Shown: in pieces, positions 1-3,911 of the stretch
How positions within the stretch are numbered: the stretch's first letter is position 1
Layout: each line of letters starts with the position of its first letter
From: Acidobacteriota bacterium
GTDB taxonomy: Bacteria > Acidobacteriota > Blastocatellia > RBC074
NCBI GenBank assembly: GCA_022614735.1
Contig: JAKEHZ010000045.1
Location: forward strand, 1-7,301
Direction of reading: 5' to 3'
DNA length: 7,301 nt
The notes under the pieces: generated by a model
Told to the model about the DNA's origin: nothing
What the model saw: the letters and a program-made list of their open reading frames with translations, nothing else
Databases searched by the model: none
Translations under genes and position numbers: made by a program

Positions 1-226
1 CAATCTGTAGAACCTCGTGTGGGCCAACCTTCAGCATAATACTGTCAGTCGCGAGTCGTAACCCCCAACGGTCTGGCCCATGCTTGTGAGCAAGCATTAT
101 TGATCTACCTAGCGATTCCATTACATCATTCCAGTGTTGTTGCGGAATGATACTGCGACACGCTACTTCAGGATCAACAGAAGATTTGGAAGAAAGGGCA
201 TGTTTTTTATTATTTGCTTTTTCCAT
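1..226 (-). CDS. Partial gene, N-terminal 75 codons of a protein of unknown function
   Basis: An open frame runs from an ATG at 226-224 to the left edge of the window with no stop, so only the first 75 codons are visible. The N-terminus is lysine- and asparagine-rich (MEKANNKKHAL). It is followed by a more ordered segment with tryptophans (QQHWNDVMESL, then GPDRWGLRLATD) and a hydrophobic stretch LKVGPHEVLQI, which looks like real protein rather than chance translation. There is no clear Shine-Dalgarno; a perfect 10-base palindrome AACAATTGTT lies directly before the ATG. The gene is on the same strand as the exonuclease and begins 67 bases after its stop, so it may be the third gene of that operon, though a promoter of its own is not excluded. 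I do not recognise the family. Confidence 0.6.
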   Translation of the reverse strand, partial: MEKANNKKHALSSKSSVDPEVACRSIIPQQHWNDVMESLGRSIMLAHKHGPDRWGLRLATDSIMLKVGPHEVLQI

Positions 227-293
227 AACAATTGTTTTAGGAGCCAGATAATAAATAAACCTCACAGAGATCTTTATCAAGAAAAAACTCTCG
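227..293. other. Intergenic gap between exonuclease and partial gene
   Basis: This 67-base AT-rich gap lies downstream of the exonuclease stop. On the minus strand it begins with a T-run (GAGTTTTTTC) but no convincing stem precedes it, so I do not call a terminator. A TTGATA on the minus strand (275-280) and a TATTAT (248-253) are 21 bases apart, too far for a good sigma-70 promoter. Read-through from the exonuclease gene is the simpler reading. Confidence 0.35.
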
Positions 294-1079
294 CTATCCC
301 GTTAACGACACACATTCGGGCATATCCGCATGATTTCTCTGTTTAACTGAATGTTGCTTCAGATCAGCCTGCACCTTCGTTTCATAACTCACAATAGGTG
401 GAGCGCTCTCAAAATTGAGCCTATAGAAAACCTCACGAACACACTCAACGTCTCGCATACAGTAAAGCGCTATCTCCTGCTCGCGGCCGCTGAGCCAGGC
501 GTCAAAAACAAGACTGCCGTCGATCCCCCTGCCTTTTGGGCTGCTCATTCCCAACGCTAATGCCAGATCGTTGAGCGAGACTCGATGCCGCCAGCAACTC
601 CACTCCCACATAGTGTCAAATATAGGCTGGCGTTGATAACGCCGGAACGGTATCTGCAAGCTGGGCTTGATCTGATGGATAATTGAGCGCTTTACGATGA
701 ATGGCAGGTCGAAATCGAGAACGTTATGGCCGACAATGACATCACGATTGAGGTTGAAGCCTTGCATCAGTTTCCAGAAGGCCCTCAAAGTGCGTTTCTC
801 ATCCAGATGGAAGGTCAGAGATTCCGTGTTGCGGCCGAGAAGGCCGTGATGAATCAACTCGCCATCTTCTTCCAGGATGATACCGATGGTTAACACACGA
901 CCGAATTCGCCATGCAGTGCCATTTCGCGAATATTACCTTCCGCCAGTTGATCGACTTCAGCTTCATTCTCGACTGAAGTGTTCGCCGACTGCTGCAGAC
1001 CACTCTTCAACGCGATTTTATGGAGATCGCTTTCGGTGGGTGGGAGTGTCTCAATATCTAAAAAAATCCTTTTTGCCAA
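294..1079 (-). CDS. DnaQ-like (DEDD family) 3'-5' exonuclease
   Basis: A cytoplasmic exonuclease of 261 residues, predicted to remove nucleotides from 3' ends of DNA or RNA using two metal ions. All three exonuclease motifs are present: ExoI FLDIETL (D8, E10), ExoII VGHNVLDFDLPFI (D122/D124 region) and ExoIII YCMRDVECV (Y206, D210), giving a DEDDy-type active site. It resembles the stand-alone exonucleases related to the proofreading domain of family B polymerases; no polymerase domain is attached. The start is TTG at 1079-1077, supported by a perfect AGGAGG eight bases upstream and by the first motif beginning at residue 5. It is the second gene after the candidate sigma-54 promoter and follows the 66-residue gene by 67 bases. 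The substrate cannot be read from the sequence; control by an RtcR-like activator makes RNA ends or invading nucleic acid plausible. The last ~35 residues are outside the recognisable fold. Confidence 0.88.
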   Translation of the reverse strand: MAKRIFLDIETLPPTESDLHKIALKSGLQQSANTSVENEAEVDQLAEGNIREMALHGEFGRVLTIGIILEEDGELIHHGLLGRNTESLTFHLDEKRTLRAFWKLMQGFNLNRDVIVGHNVLDFDLPFIVKRSIIHQIKPSLQIPFRRYQRQPIFDTMWEWSCWRHRVSLNDLALALGMSSPKGRGIDGSLVFDAWLSGREQEIALYCMRDVECVREVFYRLNFESAPPIVSYETKVQADLKQHSVKQRNHADMPECVSLTG

Positions 1080-1087
1080 CGTGCTAT

Positions 1088-1093
1088 CCTCCT
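1088..1093 (-). promoter_or_regulatory. Shine-Dalgarno that fixes the TTG start of the exonuclease
   Basis: The minus strand reads AGGAGG here, a full match to the anti-Shine-Dalgarno, eight bases before the TTG at 1079-1077. It makes the non-ATG start of the exonuclease the best choice and suggests that translation initiation is tuned by the weak start codon rather than by a weak ribosome site. Confidence 0.8.
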
Positions 1094-1102
1094 GGGTTTT
1101 TT

Positions 1103-1135
1103 GGCTGAGTTTTATGGCTAAGGTGTGAGGCTGAG
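1103..1135. repeat. Three heptamers at a 13-base period between two operon genes
   Basis: The plus strand holds GGCTGAG at 1103-1109, GGCTAAG at 1116-1122 and GGCTGAG at 1129-1135, each start exactly 13 bases from the next with unrelated AT-rich spacers. On the transcribed strand this is CTCAGCC, CTTAGCC, CTCAGCC, lying between the stop of the small gene and the ribosome site of the exonuclease. Such spacing suggests repeated binding of a protein to the mRNA or DNA, but three short copies could also be chance or a decayed tandem duplication. Confidence 0.4.
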
Positions 1136-1146
1136 ATAACTCCTGG

Positions 1147-1347
1147 TCAGTATTCCAGGTTGAGTAAGGATTCCTCGCCGTAAATTAGAAGCTCTGCCTC
1201 AGTCGCTAGACGCCGCATCTGCAGAAATTCCGGTTCAACATCCCCGCACCCGGATATCTCCTGGTACGCAAGGGTAAGAGCCTCATGAAGGTAACTTTTC
1301 CTGCAGCGGTTATTGAGTATGTCAACAAGGTCGGGTGTTCTGGGCAT
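1147..1347 (-). CDS. Small protein of unknown function, first gene of sigma-54 operon
   Basis: A 66-residue protein I do not recognise. Its reality is supported by a clear AAGGAG (1357-1362) nine bases before the ATG at 1347-1345 and by a candidate sigma-54 promoter about 60 bases further upstream. It begins MPRTPDLVDILNNRC and appears wholly helical, with an acidic C-terminal half; there is no signal peptide or membrane segment. Cysteines at about positions 15 and 34 are too few for an obvious metal site. It would be the first product made when the divergently encoded activator fires, and the exonuclease follows 67 bases after its stop. Possible jobs are a partner or regulator of the exonuclease or a small RNA-binding protein; nothing in the sequence decides between these. 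Confidence 0.65.
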   Translation of the reverse strand: MPRTPDLVDILNNRCRKSYLHEALTLAYQEISGCGDVEPEFLQMRRLATEAELLIYGEESLLNLEY

Positions 1348-1408
1348 TCTGGAAAACTCCTTTTAAGTTTTTTGCAGCACTCTGATTCTCACTCGCTATG
1401 CCAATATT

Positions 1409-1423
1409 GCATCTGGCGTGCCA
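1409..1423 (-). promoter_or_regulatory. Candidate sigma-54 (-24/-12) promoter for the exonuclease operon
   Basis: Read on the minus strand, the site is TGGCACGCCAGATGC followed by AA. The -24 box TGGCACG matches the consensus fully. The -12 box is ATGCA against TTGCA/T, with one mismatch outside the key GC. The GG (1422-1421) and GC (1410-1409) have exactly the ten-base separation that sigma-54 needs. The predicted start is near 1397, giving a ~50-base leader to the ATG at 1347. The site lies in the divergent intergenic region next to the gene for a sigma-54 activator, which strongly supports function. Confidence 0.8.
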
Positions 1424-1504
1424 TTAACTGTCGTCTTGAGATGAAAGGAGTTAGGGCTGTCTGGATGTGGGCCGAACATGAGGAAGATAAATTTTCTTGT
1501 GCAT

Positions 1505-1522
1505 CTACAAATGATTTTGTAG
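1505..1522. promoter_or_regulatory. Palindrome, likely activator binding site (UAS) and/or leader hairpin
   Basis: Perfect seven-base arms CTACAAA and TTTGTAG flank a four-base centre TGAT. The site lies about 108-125 bases upstream of the predicted start of the divergent sigma-54 promoter, typical for an enhancer-binding protein site, and nine bases before the ATG of the activator gene. As DNA it could bind the activator dimer and also autoregulate it. As RNA it would form a small hairpin where a Shine-Dalgarno would normally sit. I see no second clear copy in the intergenic region. Confidence 0.5.
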
Positions 1523-1531
1523 TCTGCATTC

Positions 1532-3037
1532 ATGAAACGAACATTAGTTGCATGGATTGGGCATACAGATTTGCGTGCGGCCAGAGGGGATGCGGCATCA
1601 ATTCCAGGCCCGATCGGATCAGCGATAGAGAAGCGGAATTATGGCAGCATAGCTCTCTTGAGCAATCTCTCTAAATCCGAAAATAGCGAGTATGTGAAAT
1701 GGCTGAAAAGCCGTACGCAAACACCAATCAATCTATATCAACTTGCCCTATCCAGCCCGATGAATTTCGGCGAAATCTATCGAGGTGTGGTGGATGTTAT
1801 TGAAAAGCTACGCGATAACAGGGGCAGCATACCTGATCTCACTTTTCACCTGAGCCCTGGCACCTCGGCGATGGCAGCCGTCTGGATTATCCTTTCCAAG
1901 ACTCGTTTCCCCGCTGAGCTGATAGAAGCCTCAAAACAGGAAGGCGTCCACACAACATCTATCCCGTTTGATATCTCGGCCGAATTTATCCCTGATTTGC
2001 TCCGCCGTCCCGACGAAGAATTGAAGCGCCTGACTCCGGGTTTGCCTCCAGAGACTCCACTATTTGCAGACATCATTCACCGCAGCAGCCAGATGAAACA
2101 GGTTATTGAATTAGCGCGGCGCGTAGCCGTTCACAAGGTTCCCGTATTGATCGAAGGCGAGTCGGGCACCGGCAAGGAACTGATGGCGAGGGCGATTCAC
2201 CGCGCCAGCCTTCAACGAGACAAACCATTCATCGCCGTTAATTGCGGCGCTATACCTGCGGAGCTAGTCGAATCCGAGCTCTTCGGACACGAGAAGGGAG
2301 CATTCACCGGCGCCAGTCAGAAACGGTTCGGGCATTTTGTCAAAGCAGATGGAGGGACGATCTTTCTTGATGAGGTTGGTGAGTTGCCTTTACCCGCTCA
2401 GGTCAAGCTGCTCAGAGTAGTCCAAGAGCAGGAAATCATGCCCGTGGGTTCCAGCCATCCCAGCAAAGTTGATGTACGGGTAATCAGCGCCACCAATCGC
2501 ACGCTGATCAACGAAGTTGCGCAGGGAGGTTTTAGGGAAGATCTTTTCTACCGGCTGGCAGTATTTATCCTTCACCTACCTCCGCTGCGCGATCGCGAGG
2601 GCGATGTGGGCTTGCTGATCGATAAATTACTTCTGGAGGTGAATGAGCAGATTACCGAACTCTCTTCTGAGCACAAAAAACTTTCTCCCGGCGCAAGAAA
2701 TCTTCTGCTGGGCTATAACTGGCCAGGCAATGTCAGGGAAATGAAGAATACATTGCTACGCGCGGCCGTAATGTCATCCGGGCAGCGGATCACTGAAGAT
2801 GAAATCCGCCAGTCTATCTTTTCGCCTCCGGCCCAAGACCGAGATCAAATAGTCAACCGTTCACTTGATAACGGGTTCAGTTTGCAAAAGGTGCTTACCG
2901 AGGTGGCTCAGCACTATCTGCGCAGAGCGCTGAAACAGGCTCACGGCAACAAGTCAGAAGCAGCCAAACTCGTTGGCTTGCCAAGCTATCAAACATTCAC
3001 TAACTGGCTTAAGAAATACGATATGGAAAATGGCTGA
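1532..3037 (+). CDS. RtcR-like sigma-54 activator with N-terminal CARF-like sensor
   Basis: A 501-residue cytoplasmic enhancer-binding protein that would remodel sigma-54 RNA polymerase with ATP. Residues 1-170 resemble the CARF domain of RtcR: it opens MKRTLVAWIGHTDLRA and carries HLSPGTSAMAAVW (106-118), aligning with the GT-containing ligand motif in RtcR. The AAA+ domain (about 178-410) is intact: Walker A GESGTGKE (K215), the sigma-54 contact loop GAFTGA (256-261), Walker B GGTIFLDE (D280, E281) and REDLFYR (335-341). A C-terminal helix-turn-helix lies at about 470-495 (GNKSEAAKLVGL, then TFTNWL). The length fits RtcR (~530). In known RtcR proteins the CARF domain represses the ATPase until it binds a ligand, reported to be RNA ends with 2',3'-cyclic phosphate. 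No rtcA or rtcB lies in view; the likely target is instead the divergent exonuclease operon. The ATG lacks a good Shine-Dalgarno but fits the family start. Confidence 0.92.
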   Translation: MKRTLVAWIGHTDLRAARGDAASIPGPIGSAIEKRNYGSIALLSNLSKSENSEYVKWLKSRTQTPINLYQLALSSPMNFGEIYRGVVDVIEKLRDNRGSIPDLTFHLSPGTSAMAAVWIILSKTRFPAELIEASKQEGVHTTSIPFDISAEFIPDLLRRPDEELKRLTPGLPPETPLFADIIHRSSQMKQVIELARRVAVHKVPVLIEGESGTGKELMARAIHRASLQRDKPFIAVNCGAIPAELVESELFGHEKGAFTGASQKRFGHFVKADGGTIFLDEVGELPLPAQVKLLRVVQEQEIMPVGSSHPSKVDVRVISATNRTLINEVAQGGFREDLFYRLAVFILHLPPLRDREGDVGLLIDKLLLEVNEQITELSSEHKKLSPGARNLLLGYNWPGNVREMKNTLLRAAVMSSGQRITEDEIRQSIFSPPAQDRDQIVNRSLDNGFSLQKVLTEVAQHYLRRALKQAHGNKSEAAKLVGLPSYQTFTNWLKKYDMENG

Positions 3038-3080
3038 TCATTAGACATGTTGCAATAGTGAGCGATCTTGTGATTATTAT

Positions 3081-3108
3081 TTGAGGTATACATATTGATG
3101 TGTATAAT
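3081..3108 (+). promoter_or_regulatory. Sigma-70-type promoter of the toxin-antitoxin operon
   Basis: A -35 box TTGAGG (3081-3086, four of six) and a perfect -10 box TATAAT (3103-3108) are separated by 16 bases. The predicted start is near 3115, only about three bases before the toxin ATG at 3118, which would give a leaderless or nearly leaderless message. Confidence 0.6.
3087..3106. promoter_or_regulatory. Inverted-repeat operator over the toxin-antitoxin promoter
   Basis: Perfect arms TATACA (3087-3092) and TGTATA (3101-3106) with eight bases between them cover the spacer and part of the -10 box. This is where a ribbon-helix-helix antitoxin, alone or with its toxin, would be expected to bind and repress its own operon. 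The match is clear; the binding protein is inferred. Confidence 0.55.
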
Positions 3109-3117
3109 TAACTGCCT

Positions 3118-3492
3118 ATGACCGAGACCGGGGCAGAGAAGCTGCTGACCTTTGTAGAGACCTCGGTCTTTGTGGAACAACTGGCTGAGTTGGCTGGTGA
3201 AGCGCAAATGGAATTGCTTTACGCCATCCAGGATGATCTCCTGCTTTATCCAGAGCGCGGAGATCTGGTGAAGGGACTCGGCGGCGCACGTAAGGCGCGA
3301 GTGGCAGATCCGAATAAAAAGGGTGGTAAAAGTGGCGGGTTTCGTTATCTGTATCTCTACCTCGAATTGCGCGGGCGGATTCACCTGCTTTATCTCTATA
3401 GTAAGCGGGAACAGTCGGATCTTAGCGATGATCAGAGGAAGCAAATCTCCGCGTTGGTTGAAATTCTGAAGAAAGCCGGGAGAAAGAAGTGA
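3118..3492 (+). CDS. HigB2/RelE-like toxin
   Basis: A 124-residue toxin of the RelE/ParE superfamily, HigB2 branch, expected to cut mRNA on the ribosome. The core begins at FVETSVF (12-18), which aligns with the start of Vibrio cholerae HigB2. It continues with a GLGGARKARVA segment (about 53-63), a basic KKGGKSGGFRYLYLY strand-forming region (67-81) and a C-terminal YSKREQSDLSDDQRKQI (84-100) typical of this branch. The nine residues before the core are extra compared with HigB2. No Shine-Dalgarno precedes the ATG, and the predicted transcription start almost coincides with it. Its stop TGA overlaps the antitoxin ATG by one base, so the two are translationally coupled, in toxin-first order as in higBA. 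Intact basic residues suggest an active toxin. Confidence 0.87.
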   Translation: MTETGAEKLLTFVETSVFVEQLAELAGEAQMELLYAIQDDLLLYPERGDLVKGLGGARKARVADPNKKGGKSGGFRYLYLYLELRGRIHLLYLYSKREQSDLSDDQRKQISALVEILKKAGRKK

Positions 3493-3836
3493 TGAAGAAG
3501 GAAAAGTTTGATCGATTGAAAAAATCAATGGAGCAGGCTATTGCTTATGAGCGTGGCGATGCGGAAGCCGGGCGGGTTACTGTCCGGGAACAGCCGGTGA
3601 AGAAGTTGCGAATCAATATCATGCTTGACGAGGACATCGTCGAGCACTTTAAACGCCGCGCCGCTCGCCCCAATACCGCACCTTACCAGACGCAGATCAA
3701 CCAGGCTCTGCGGGAGCTCATCGGGAAGTCCAGCCAGGAGTACGTAGAAGATACCCAGGTGGAGAAAATAGCTGACCGAATTGCTGAGAAGGTTGCTGAA
3801 CGACTCCGTCGAGGGAAGAAGAGAAAGGCGGCCTGA
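3492..3836 (+). CDS. BrnA-like ribbon-helix-helix antitoxin
   Basis: A 114-residue antitoxin expected to neutralise the toxin encoded just upstream and repress the operon. The N-terminal ~35 residues (FDRLKKSMEQAIAYERG and on) resemble the toxin-binding tail of HigA-type partners. Residues ~36-75 match the BrnA-type ribbon-helix-helix: KLRINIMLDEDIVEHFKRRA, then YQTQINQALREL. The C-terminus is a charged helix (VEKIADRIAEKVAERL) ending in lysines and arginines. HigB2-type toxins usually pair with an XRE-type HTH antitoxin, so the partner combination is unusual. ATG at 3492 is chosen because GGGAG (3478-3482) lies nine bases upstream; GTG at 3489, one codon earlier, is the alternative. A terminator follows about 40 bases after the stop. 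Confidence 0.85.
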   Translation: MKKEKFDRLKKSMEQAIAYERGDAEAGRVTVREQPVKKLRINIMLDEDIVEHFKRRAARPNTAPYQTQINQALRELIGKSSQEYVEDTQVEKIADRIAEKVAERLRRGKKRKAA

Positions 3837-3855
3837 TTCCTAAGCTGCCCTTCTT

Positions 3856-3871
3856 GCCTGCAAGCCTGCAA
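3856..3871. repeat. Two tandem copies of GCCTGCAA
   Basis: GCCTGCAA is repeated head to tail at 3856-3863 and 3864-3871, and its first six bases recur partly in the terminator stem just after (GCCTGC at 3875-3880). It probably arose by slippage. It lies in the 75-base gap between the convergent antitoxin and brxL genes. Confidence 0.5.
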
Positions 3872-3875
3872 GATG

Positions 3876-3896
3876 CCTGCGCTCGCAGGTTTTCTC
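3876..3896 (+). terminator. Rho-independent terminator of the toxin-antitoxin operon
   Basis: The stem CCTGCG/CGCAGG (3876-3881 with 3884-3889; a five-base stem with a four-base loop is the more realistic fold) is followed by TTTTCTC. It terminates plus-strand transcription before it enters the convergent brxL gene. On the minus strand no T-run follows the same stem, so it would not serve brxL well. The stem is short and the U-tract modest. Confidence 0.55.
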
Positions 3897-3911
3897 AATG
3901 ACTATTTCCTA

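Noticed and set aside
134..346. A 70-codon plus-strand frame at the left end
   Set aside because: It overlaps the partial minus-strand gene and the end of the exonuclease gene, with no ribosome site and a composition unlike a real protein.
1285..1674. A 129-codon plus-strand frame over the divergent intergenic region
   Set aside because: It covers the sigma-54 promoter, the palindrome and the start of the activator gene in another frame; composition (many C, W, H, S) is typical of a chance frame.
2989..3528. A 179-codon open frame on the minus strand across the toxin-antitoxin region
   Set aside because: It runs antisense to a well-supported toxin gene and its promoter, has no ribosome site of note, and its translation looks like a shadow with no family features.
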